DNA from: Batillaria attramentaria
Lineage: Eukaryota > Mollusca > Gastropoda > Batillariidae
DNA: 64,000 nt
Assembly: GCA_018292915.2 (NCBI GenBank)
Contig: JACVVK020000392.1
Span: 77,001 to 141,000, forward strand
Direction of reading: 5' to 3'
Positions 36,001 to 48,400 of this stretch are shown here, piece after piece. The stretch's first letter is position 1. Every line of letters begins with the position of its first letter. The translations under genes and the position numbers were made by a program. The notes under the pieces were generated by a model. The model ran no database searches, had not been told where the DNA came from, and saw nothing but the letters and a program-made list of their open reading frames with translations.

Positions 36001-39000
36001 TGTTCTGCTTTCAGCAAAGCGCACAGTTGCTGAGACCAAGCAGAACGACAGAAGCTCCAGGTCCCACTGCATTTTCAGAATTGTACGGAAATTTTATCTA
36101 AAAATCTTATTTATTCTTATTCATATTATATTCTGTGTCACTCTCTTTCATGCTTTTCACACCAATGTAAAAAAACAAACACACGCTCTGTCAAAATCTT
36201 TAGTTTCCTAATTCCATGTATTCAGCTTCAGACATTGACACTAGCGACAGGCTTATTTTTAAAAGCTGCTGTTGAAACCCAGCAAACAGTTCTTGAAGTG
36301 ACTTAGGTACATGAGTTCCCTCACATGCTGCACTGCACTGATATGCTGAGGTTTGTTTTATTTGATTTGATTATTTTTATTTGTTTTTTTTCCTTTTTGA
36401 TAATTTTTGTTCATGTGTGTTGCATTATCAAGTTCTAACTAGTGATTGTGAAGACTGCATCAGCTAATATTGTACAGTATTCTAATTCACCTTTTCATTT
36501 CTTCCAGATCATTGAGAGCCGAAAGAGGGGTGAAACAGACGCTGCTGTTATGGTTTCCCACTTGGTGAGTATGGGTACATGGTAGTTTGTTATATAGTTT
36601 GTCGTAGATCATCACATGATTAATAAAACTACTTGCGCTTGTGCAAGGATATTTATGAGGGGGGTGAGCCATCTCGGGCCTGGTTGCACCGCCTGACCCT
36701 ACACCCAATCAATAGCCATCCTTTCCTTATCACCTGACCTCTGACCCCACTTGCTGGAAGCGTGCGCATCACTGCACGCCCGCTTAGCGTCCTTTCTGCT
36801 CCCAGCACTGCATGTAGCAGCAGCCACGTTCCCGCACAGAGAAATTTTCCCTCCCCCCCTCACCCCTGTTTTTTGGCTCCTCCCAAAAATTTTTTAGCGA
36901 GTTGTGAAGCGCATTCAGCTCCAAAAAATTTCCTTACCCAAGGGAGACAATCCAGGTCCGAGTAGAGGCAGACCGATAAATCCTGCCTGGTAGTTAGTTA
37001 AAGTTCCCTAGGAACTAGTCCGTAGGAACACTTAGTTTGAAATTATTAAAATATGGGTAATTAGGTTAACTAGCAATAAATTCACTGCATGTGGAAACAA
37101 ACGCCAGACCTGGGATTCGAGTTGTTTTATTTAGAACTTAGATTGTCCTTGTTTGTCTGTAGATGTGTATTGTGTCAGCACACACCCGCATAATAATAAT
37201 AGAAAGAGGATTTGTCTGGCGCCCAACCTTCTGCTGGAGCTCTGGGCGCCTTACAGTAGCAGAGTGGTATTACATACCCTATCATCAAATACACGTCGCA
37301 CTACATACACATCGGATACACGTCACATACACGTTACATACACACAGTCATGGTGCTCCTAACACGACATACGGAACATAGCTACACGTATTTGAATGAC
37401 TGTTTTGTGTCGGAATACATTTTGGTTTGCTTTGCGGGCTTTGCTGAGGGTGTGCAGGTACATACATAGTTTACATCCTGATGTAAAGTAACTTTCTAGT
37501 CGGTGGCAGTTCTTGGTGCTTCTTTATGGATTTCTGTGTGAGATGTTGACAGGTGTCTTTCATTTTCAGAACTTTGTTGACCTTGCTGGTTCGGAGAAAG
37601 CTGGTGAAAAACTCCGGTGACCGGTTCAAAGAAGGATGTGCTATCAACAAAGTCTGTTCTGCTTGAGTCAGGTCATCAGCAAACTCAGTGAGGGAGTTGG
37701 GTCAGTTATAATTCTCTTTTTTTTGGGGGGGGGGGGGGGGGGGGGGAGGGGGGCTGGAAATTGTCATTTGTAATTGTTCTTTACCTTTTTTTTTCCTTTT
37801 CTTTTTGTTTAAATTTGCCGCGAATTAGCCTCTGTTGCTTGCGCGGCGTTAAGCCCTAAATAACTAACTAACTAACTAACTTTTTGTTTAAAACTACTTT
37901 AGGATCTCTTTCAGGACATTCGGGCTGTTTCCCCCAGGGGAAGCACATTATATCATTGTTGAGCAGTCACTGGAGTGGAACTCCCCCCTCTACATCAACT
38001 TCATAGACTATGAGAAGGCCTTCGACAGTGTAGACAGAGAGGCGCTGTGGAAGCTGCTAAGGCACTATGGAGTTCCCGGGAAGATCATCTCCCTGATCCA
38101 GTGCACCTACAAAGACATGAGCTGCAGGATTGCCCATGCCGGCCAGTTGTCAGAAAGCTTCGAGGTGAAGACCGGAGTCCGCCAGGGATGCCTGTTGTCC
38201 CCGTTCCTCTTCCTCCTGGTCATCGACTGGATCATGAAGACCACCACAACAGGCAGGAAAAACGGGATACAGTGGACACTCTGGGCGCAGCTGGATGACC
38301 TCGACTTTGCGGACGACCTGGCGCTCCTGTCTCACAGCCACAGCCAGATGCAGGACAAGACTACATGCCTGGAAGCCACATCAGCCGGAACAGGGCTCAA
38401 GATCAACAGGAGGAAAAACCGAGCTGATGAAGATCAACACCACTGCCAACACACCGGTCACAGTCGGTGGAGAGCTCATCAGGGAGGTAGAGTCCTTTGT
38501 CTACCTGGGGAGTGTGGTTGATGGACAGGGAGGCACAGACTGAGACGTCACAGCCAGAATCGGCAAGGCAAGAGCAGCAATGGTCATGCTGAAGAACATC
38601 TGGGCATCCAAAGTTGTCAGCATAAGAACCAAACTTCGCATCTTCAACTCCAACGTGAAGTCAGTTCTGCTTTACGGATGCGAAACATGGAGGACAACGA
38701 AGACGATGCAGCAGAAGATCCAGACATTTCTCAACACCTGTCTGAGGCGCATCTTCAACATCCGATGGCCAGAGAAGATCCGTAACGAAGAGCTGTGGGA
38801 GCGAGCAGGGCAGGAACCAGCGGCCAAGCAGATCCTGCAGAGGAAGTGGGGCTGGATTGGACACACCCTCAGGAAGCCAGCATCCAGCACCACACGCCAA
38901 GCCCTGACATGGAACCCACAGGGGAAAAGGAAGAGAGGCCGGCCTCGCAACAGCTGGAGGCGGGACACTGAGGCAGAGTTATATAAGCAGGGGACCAACT

Positions 39001-42000
39001 GGACTGGAGTGGCAAGAATAGCCCAGAACAGAGTGCGATGGCGAAGGGTTGTCGATGGCCTATGCTCCACGTGGAGCCAAGGGCCTAAGTAAGTAAGTAA
39101 GATGGGTCATGTCATGCAAAACCAGGGATAATTGTTTTGCTTATCATATTAGGACAACTAGTGTCACAGTGTTCCGTATTACGCACATGCAGAATCTGAC
39201 GCAGAAATTTGAGGCTGTAGGTCACTGATTCTACAAAAAGACTCTGAATTCGACAAAGAAGGTCTAAGTGACCCTCAGTTTTGAAAGCTGTAAGGAACAC
39301 TGGTGTCACAAGTTTTGTAATATCTTTTCCATTTAACATTGGTTACACTAACAGTCGGCTAATGAATGTACTTATTCATTTGGCATCTTTTACTTTAGTC
39401 TTACGTCTGCATGTTGCTGACTGTTGTTTTCAGTTTGCAACAAGAGCCAAGACCATCAAGAACAAGCCACACGTCAACGAGGTGTTGTCTGAAGCAGCAA
39501 TGTTGAAGAAGTATCGCAATGAAATCTCCAGGCTTACAAAGCTAGTCAATGAGGTAAGTTACTCTGTCAATGCTTGTTTCTTTGTACTTTTACATGTATG
39601 CACACTCCAAACACAAGGGAGAGGGAAGAGGGCTTGATCTTCATTGTATCACAGATACAGATACGTCCATTGCCATTTGATCTTATACTACAATTTAAAT
39701 CTGTTTGTCATGTGTATGTTACTGTGAGACAGTTAGATGTATCTCTGATCTTTCATCCTGGTTGTCCTCAACACTAAATCATAGTGTGGTTTCAAAGAAT
39801 TCAATTTTGCAAAGTTCCTGCAGAAAAGAGTATAGCCTGAAGTTAAGAAGCCCACTGGTGGGCAGTCAGATAGTATGGAGATGTGTGACTAGGTACCGGC
39901 AGCCAAACTTTCAATCATATAAAATCAAAATACTAATAGCACAGGCCAATAGAACTTAACGAGGTAAGAAAAAAAAAAAAGTAAGTCAATATCTTCAGTG
40001 GGGGCCGAGTTATGTCTGTTTCTCGGTTGCGGTGTGCGGTCAAGTTCGGTTCACGAAATGGATGGTCACTACAGCTGACCAGTATCCTGGCCCAACTGGC
40101 AATCCTTGGCATGTGTTACTGCAGTATAGAGAGAGTGTCAGGCTGGATGGGTGTTTGGGAGTCATACACCCTTTTCCACCACCAGTTTCCATACAGGTCA
40201 TGGAATCCTGGAAAAGTCATGGAATTTGGAAATAGCTTTTCCAGGCCTGGAAAGTCATGAAATTATCTCAAGTGTCATGGAATTTCGGAATTTTATGGAA
40301 GCCATTTTGAGCCCAACAGTGAAACGGTCAGCTTGGTGATTATTCACTGGACAGATCGCCAAAAATACCAACAAATTGCCTTCCCATGAGGCTAATGACT
40401 AGCTCTGAACATTGGTCTTGCTGACTGTGATAACTTGGATAAGCTCATAATTTCTACCCTCACGTGTGTCAGTGTGAAAGAGGGCGAGGAAGGTGTCATG
40501 GAAAACAGGAGAGTTGGCCTGAAAAGTCATGGAAAAGTCATGAATTTTTTAGACTGTGAACCTGTATGGACCCTGCACCACGCATGGGTGATTTCAAAGA
40601 CGGGGTAACAGGAGAGGCCAGCCGGGATTCAATCTCATAACCCGAGCATTGGAAGTCCAACGCTCTACCATTTGGCTATTCCGGCTCCCCCAAGAGAGTG
40701 TCAGGATCTGTGAAAAAAAATACAACTTGAAGCAGTTATCTTTTGTAGGTCTATGAAACATGAAGCTGAATACATGTTCTGTTGTGTGTGCAGATAGGTG
40801 TGCAGGACATCCAGATGGCCAACGAAGACCTGAAAAAGCAGCTGGAGGACAAGCAGGAGCTGATCAAACAGCTGACACAGCAGATTGTCGTGTCCTCTTC
40901 CCTCACCGACAACCCTGTTATCCAGAAGAAAAAGCAGAGGAGGGAGACTTGGTGTGCACCCAAGCTTCGACGCAAAAGTCACTGTAAGCAGGGCAATCTT
41001 CCACCTTTTGGCGGATTTCCATTCCTTTAGATTAAAATTTTCTACCTCTCAGAAAACGTGTTTCCTCCTCTGAAGCACTTAAAAAAACATGCCAAAATAC
41101 ACAAATTTTAATAATAATAATAACTGAGTATTGTAGAGGCGCTTTAACCCAATTTCATGAATCGGCTCAAAGCGCCGCGAACTGAACCCAACACGCATGC
41201 TCACGTGAATCACTCGCATTCTCTCACACACTGGACATAAACACATTACAATCACTTGGTGCGAAGGGTCAGCTCAGCTGTTTAAATTTTGGAATTTAGA
41301 ATTGCATTTATTTTTCAAATTTGGTGGGCTGAACATTTCCAAAGCAGAGAGGGAGGAAGCCGGAGTACCCAGAGAGAAAACCCCTGACAATCGGCCCGAA
41401 TGAACGGTGCCACATACGTACCACATAAATTTTAGTGTAATTAGAAAACAAAATCTAGGGAAGCATGCCCCTGGACACCCCTGGCATTACACATCTGCTT
41501 TGCAGACCAGCCCTCCTGGCTTTGCCACTTCAATACTAAATGCTACATACTTTTCCTCCTTTTAGGTCATGGACCATTTTCAGCCCTGTGCAAGGGGAAT
41601 GCACAGAACGTTAAGAATTTCAATATCTTCTTTCTGATCACTCGGATGGTGGTGCAAAGTTTTGAATATGATTACGCTTTCAGATTGTTTAAATGGTTGT
41701 CGTCTTACCCTCTTGGAACAGTGATTTGCTCTGTGGGCACAGTCACTGAGATATATACCAGCAGTGTTTGAAATGCCTTTTCAGTTTTAAATATTTGACT
41801 GATTTGTTTGTTCTTCGCAGTCCCATCTCTTTCATCCATGTTGGATCAACGCAAAATCACCATTCGAGAAGAGACAGTGCTTGACCTGGCCACCGCTGAC
41901 GACCTTGAGGCTTTCGACCTTCCTCGAACAGCCATCTCTTTTTCTCTCAATAATAACGAATCGCGGGCCAAAGCTTTCCTGCGGCTCAGCGAGGGCAACG

Positions 42001-42376
42001 AACAGGAGGAAAGTGATAACAAGGCCCTGTCAGTCTCCCCAACATTGTTGGGAACTGAGCAGGGTGGACCTCTTGGCGGCGCTCCAGACTACAGTGAGAC
42101 CGTGGAGAAAATGGAGTATGAGCAGCGACTTCTGATGGAGGAAGTAGAAAATCTGTAAGATATCTTTGTTTTCATGTGAAAAATGGCCAGATATGGTCAT
42201 ACACTCTTTGGTTTGCTTCTGATTTTTGTTGTAGAATTTAGCTGCTCGTGGCTTGAAAAGTTTTCATGGTTTTCCAATCCGAAACGCCAGCAATAAGTGA
42301 ATCACAATGGTGAAATGTGTCTAGATCTCTAAGCTTGCTGGATGGCTACTGCTGTATGACAAAAAGTTGAGGGAGG

Positions 42377-42452
<76 letters not shown>

Positions 42453-45400
42453 GAGAAAGGTGTAGTTGAGCTTGAACTTCAAGCAAGGACAAGACGAAGG
42501 AAAGGGCATTCGTCCTTGAAGAATAAAGCAGATTTTTTTTTAACCTGTTCAGTTTGAAAATCTTGGCTGTAGTGCATAGCTACAAGTCAGTGGAACTCCT
42601 GACAGAGTTGACATTGCTGGTACTTGGCGCTACCTTTTGCCGTGTGGTTATGGAGGGAATGACCAGCACACTGTACTTGCATTTTGTCACTTTGATGGCA
42701 CTCTCCCACCATGCCTTTCAGCTTCGCTTGTCACCTATAAACCGTCGCAAACCCTCCGGTCGTCGTCCGAGAGGCTTCTCAAAATCCCCAAGCGCAGCTT
42801 GTAATCTTTTGGCAAGCGCTTCTCCAGTTTTGTTGCTCCAGCCTTTTGGAATTCTCTGCCCACAAATCTGAGCAATGCACCCACACTGTCTGTTTTCAAG
42901 AGCAATCTTATTTGCAAAGCCTTCCAGTAATTTCCTTAGCTGCGTGTTGGTCTTTGTTGCTTGAGCGGCATGAGGCCACAAATAACTAACTCCAGTAATT
43001 TCCTTAGCTGCGTGTTGGTCTTTGTTGCTTGAGCGGCATGAGGCCACAAATAACTAACTCCAGTAATTTCCTTAGCTGCGTGTTGGTCTTTGTTGCTTGA
43101 GCGGCATGAGGCCACAAAGAACTAACTCCAGTAATTTCCTTAGCTGCGTGTTGGTCTTTGTTGCTTGAGCGGCATGAGGCCACAAATAACTAACTCCAGT
43201 AATTTCCTGTTTAACTAGCCAGCTTCACCAGTGTATGTCTGTTCATCGTTGTATAATGTGCGCGAGTATGAGTGAGTGATAGGCGCATTGAGTTTTATTT
43301 AAAGAAATGTGCCCTACAGATACCATATAATATATTATTATTATTATTATTTAAAGAAATGCGCCCTACAGATACCATATAATATATTATTATTATTATT
43401 ATTTAAAGAAATGCGCCCTACAGATACCATATATATTATTATTATTATTATTTATTACTATGTATTTCCATCATTACAGCAAAACTCTGCTGTGGCATGC
43501 GGAGGAGCAGAACGAGCGACTGAACCAGAAGGTGCAACATCTGTGTGACAAGCGGTATGACATCAGCCTGCGTGAGTGGGAAGTGCTGGAGGCAGAGAGG
43601 CATATGCTGCAGGAGGAGAAGACTCGGCTCCAAGAGAAGCTTATGCAGAGGGTCAAGGTGAGCTGTCTAGCAAACCTGTTTTAGCGGTTGTTGATTTTGT
43701 ATTCTGGTTGGCTCATCCATGTTCAGAGCACCCTTTGCTTACCGGATAATAATACATGTAATAGTAATAATGAGTATTGTATAGGCGCTTTACCCAATTT
43801 CATGAATCGGCTCAAAGCGCCGTGAACTGAACCCAACACGCACGCTCACATGAATCGCACACATTCTCTCACGCACTGGACATAAACACATTACAATCAC
43901 ATGGTGCGAAGGGTCAGCTCAGCTATTTAAATTTTCGGAATTTAGAATTGCATTTATTTTTTCAAATTTGGTGGGCTGAACATTTCCAAGTCAGAGTGGG
44001 AGGTAGCCAGAGTACCCAGAGAGAACCCCCGACAATTGGCCCGAATGAACGGCATGCTGCACAATAGACGGCTCCACTCGTGTCAATCAAAAGGGGCCAG
44101 CCCCCAGAATTCAGCCAATTGCGTGCCGCAGTATAACAAGCACGTGGCATAGTCCGGCACACTTTCTTGCCAGACACTACAAAGAGGGAATAGTAGTGCG
44201 ATATGACTGAATTGTGGAAAGGAAGCTCTAAGTCCCATTGATGTCATTTGAGGAAAAAGACCGTTATGTCGATGTCTTTTATCTTGAAATCACCCCTTTT
44301 CCCATAAAATGACATCATGGACTTACTGTGTTTTGCCAATACACGGCAGAGTAAATGGGTGGGCCTTTTGCCTCGCGGCTTGTCGAGTGGAGTGGTCTAT
44401 TTTTCACCTTTTGGCAGGTTAAAAATGAGAGTTCTGCATCATTTTTCCATTAAAAAAAATCACAGCGAGTTTGATGAATCCCATGTACAAGTATCTTGCA
44501 CAGTTCTCTGTGCCAACGCGGGGCTAGTTATGCCATGTAGCAGAGGAGGCTGCCTCAGAATCTTTCAGTTTGAGCCTCAATCAAGAGGGAATGCTTGACA
44601 TTCCCTTGATATGCTCTGTTGTATTTTATTTGTTTGTTTTTAGTTTTGCTTCTTTGTTTGTTTGTTTTTCTCTCTTCTTTCTTTACACTTGTTTTGATTG
44701 GGTTTTTTTTGGGTTTTTTTCTTTCATTTTTGTGGTTTGGATCCTGTAGTACTTCTTAGTTGTTTTGTTTGTTTTTGTTTTCTGTAGCAAGGACAAGTTG
44801 TAAGATAAGCACTTGTGCTTAACACTTGTATCCTTGTAAAATAAAGTTCATTCATTCATTCATTCTTCATTCATTCATTCATTCATGTAACTGTTATAGC
44901 ATCTCTACAGTCTCATATCAGTTAGAATAGCACAATGCTGGCAGAATGGTCTGGCTTTGATAGAGAAGTGAGTGCAACCCTGGGCTAAAAGTTATCAATA
45001 AACAGCACAGACTTTGCAGACTGAGTGACGTGACGTTTGTGTGTTCAGGAAGTGGAGGATTTGCAGAGGGCGCTTGCAGGCCAAGAACCCTACATCACTA
45101 GGCTGGAGCAGCAGCTGGAGGCACAGATGGGGGCAGGCAACGGTCAGCTGGGGTCTGGTTCCAAACGGCGCAGTGGAATACCTGTTGTAAGTATCTAGTT
45201 TGTCAAGATCACAGGATGTCTGTTGAAGTCGCAGTCATTATGGATAGGTTATGTTCACTTCGAAATTCGAGATTTATGAAAATGAATGTGAGTGCTTTGT
45301 TTTCATCCGCAGCGAGGAAAAGTTTTTCTTTGTAAACAGTATTATGAACATGAAACAAAGAATTGGAGGCAGCTTTGCGAAAATCTAATATTTGTTTTAT

Positions 45401-48400
45401 TTTGTAGTGTCACACCAATATTGTCTGTACACCTTCTTAGCCCTGGTCTTGCTGAATTTATTTATAAATCTTAGGCGGGAAAAAAGCCATGGAGGTAGCC
45501 CAGAATATTCCGGGCTCACCCACTACCAGGGTTAACATCGAATATATCTGCTATGTAACAGTGACTGACTCTAACAGAAAGCCATCTCTGTTTTCAGCCA
45601 GTGAAGCAGGAAGGACAGCAACGATTCTCTTCACTCAGAGAAGGCGTCAACGCAAAAGACTGTAGAGATGGCCGATGTTACCACATCCACGGAAGACTTG
45701 CCGCAGCCCCAGCGAGAGCACCCCACGTCAGCATCAGAATTATGGTGGATGCTGAGACAGTGACTGAGGACCGAGCGTCCGGGTCAGACTGAAGCTGGTC
45801 CTGTGGAGAGTAGCCAGCAAGAGAAAGTCACAGTAGATGCGGAAACGCTGACGGAAGTACCGTATCCAGATGCCAGTAGTAATTTGAATCAGTTGCCAGG
45901 CGGTGGTGATGGTGCTCAGAAGCAAACGTGTGATGCTGATGCCCAGACAGAGGAGGCCGCCTCAGAATCTTTCAACTTGAGCCTCAGTCAAGAGGGAAAC
46001 GGAACCATTTTTGAAAGCACGCCCGTGAAGAAGACACCAGCTAGGCTGGAGGCTTCTGGAAGAACAGCAACGCCAGTCCTGGAAGGCGCTGAAGGTCTTG
46101 CAGCACGCTTGAGGGAGTTGGAACAAGAGCTGGAGCAGCAGAACAAAGAGAGCCAGCAGCTGAAGGAGATGCTGAACCAGGCTAACTCTGAGATTGTGCG
46201 CTACAAACAGGTCTGTGTGTGTGGAAACGTGTGTGGTCTATGTGTATGGACAGTTTTGCCCTGTATAGTTAAATCTGTTTGTTAAAGTTTTTATCTGTTC
46301 AGTTGTTTTTTCCACTGTATCAGGTTTATTCGTGAACAACAAGATGGGTGGCATTGGCTTCTTTACACAAAAACACAAACAAGACAGTAAAACCCCCCAA
46401 AAAACCCAATTTGCTAGTATAAATAACAACTAGTTTTGATGTTCTGCCTGCAGGCGTTGCAAGTTCTGGAAAATGCAGACGCAGAGCGTATGGAGGAGGT
46501 GGCTCAGATCCCCAAGCTGAAGGCGCTGCTTGCCCGGCGTGACATGGAGATCCAGCGTTTGGAGACGAGAAATGAGCGCCTGATGGAGGAGGTGGGACAC
46601 CAAAGCTTCAACAACTCAGGTCTGTCCTCGTCCTTCTCCGAGACCCCGCGCCGCTCGGTGATGCTGGCGGAGCGTGAGGCCGAGGTGTGGCACCTGAATG
46701 GAGAGGATGGTGAGACAGGCGCAGAGTCTGGAGGACTTACAGCACGAGAACTATCGCCTGGAGGACCTCGTCATTGACCTGCGCGCCAAGCTGACTGAGC
46801 AGAATCACAGTCTGCAGGTGGCCAAGGCCAGGGCCTCAGTGTCTGCCTCGCTGTCCTCTGTTGACCTCGAAATGTCCGTGAAACAGGAGGACGAAGAAGA
46901 GGTGGAGACATTTGAGCAGAGGGCCGTGAACAAGGTGGAGCTGGAGTCCCTCCAGAGGAAGATCGCTAACCAAGAATCCCAGATCACGCGCCTTGAGGCC
47001 ATGCTGCAGGAGAGGGACGAGGACATTGAGATCCTGTTTGAGAAGAACGTCCTGGTGCCCAAAGACGTGGCTGAGGCCAGGATCAAGGAGTTTGAGGACA
47101 TGAAGCAGCAGCTAGAACAGCTGGAAGAACAGGTCAGCTCCAGGGAAGCGGAGGTGAAGAAGCTGAGAATGAGTGAAGCCGGGCAGAAGCAGAGAGGAAC
47201 AGCCATGGGGAGGGACAGCAGCTTTCCAGGAGCAACTGGTGCTGGAGAAGATGGCCCTGGAGGAGACCCTGCAGGAGAAGGTCCAGGAGCTGGAGGATCT
47301 GGTCACTAAACACAAGGACCTGGAACTCAAGTTGGATGAACGCCGCAACATGGTCAATAAACTGAAACAGGAACAGGAGAACCTCACAGAGAAGCTCAGC
47401 GCTGCCCATCAAGAACTTGCTGCACTGAAGCAGGCTAACAGTCAGGGCTCTGATAGTGATAGCACAGTTGTCGGCAAGGCACAGGAGCAGGAAAGCCTCA
47501 CAGAACTTGCTGCACTGAAGCAGGCTCACAGTCAGGGATCTGATAGTGATAGCACGGTTATCGACAGGGCACAGGAGCAGGAGAGCCTCACAGACCTCCT
47601 CAACGTCGCCCAGGAGGATGTTGCTGCATTGAAAGATGACCAAGGACAGGGCTTAGATAATCAGGAGATGATCACCTCAAGCACGTCACAGGCTGGTGAT
47701 GAAATGAAAGAAATGCATGAAGTACCAGATGTGCCAGTGAGTGATAATGTGCATCAGAAACCAGATGCTGCTGCCCAAAGTACAGACTTCTCCACAGAAC
47801 AGCAAGAGTTGGTGGACAGTTTGAAAAAGAGAGAGCAAGAACTGTTGCAACTGCTCAAACAGAAGGAGCTGGAGATCAACTCCATGAGAGAGGTATTGAA
47901 GTCACAAGCACGTAAACCTTCAGAAGCTCATGTGAAGGAAACAGAACAACAAGAGGAGGAAGAAAAAGACGCAGGAGAAAGAGTTGATGTGTCCATAAAA
48001 ATGTCCTTGTCTCATGAAAAAAGATGTCTGCATCAAGGAGCAGTACACAGAGGATGTGACAAGCAGCGCTGCCACGGACCATTCTCTGCAAGTGCTGGCA
48101 GAGGAGAAGGTAGTCTTGGAACTCAAGCTTCAGAACCTCACGATCATTGCGGAAGAAAAGGCCGCTCTGGAGGCAAAGGTCCAAGAACTGTCTTCTTTGA
48201 TCGATGAGAAGAACTCTGTGATTGCCACTCTGGAAAACCAACTGAAAGAGAAAGCAGCAGACAGGCCTCAGACAGAAACATCCGAGTCTGAAGCACCGGC
48301 ACCAGCTGCTGAGGAAGGATCAGCAGATCTGGAGGTAACACTTGCCAAGCTGGCAGCATCTGAAGAGGCCAGAGACTCTCTTGAAAAGAGACTGAGTGAG

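Noticed and set aside
33030..37700. Calling the CENPE locus a processed pseudogene
   Set aside because: It has introns with correct splice sites and consistent phases over 22 exons. Processed copies lack introns. Decay of an intron-bearing gene stays possible.
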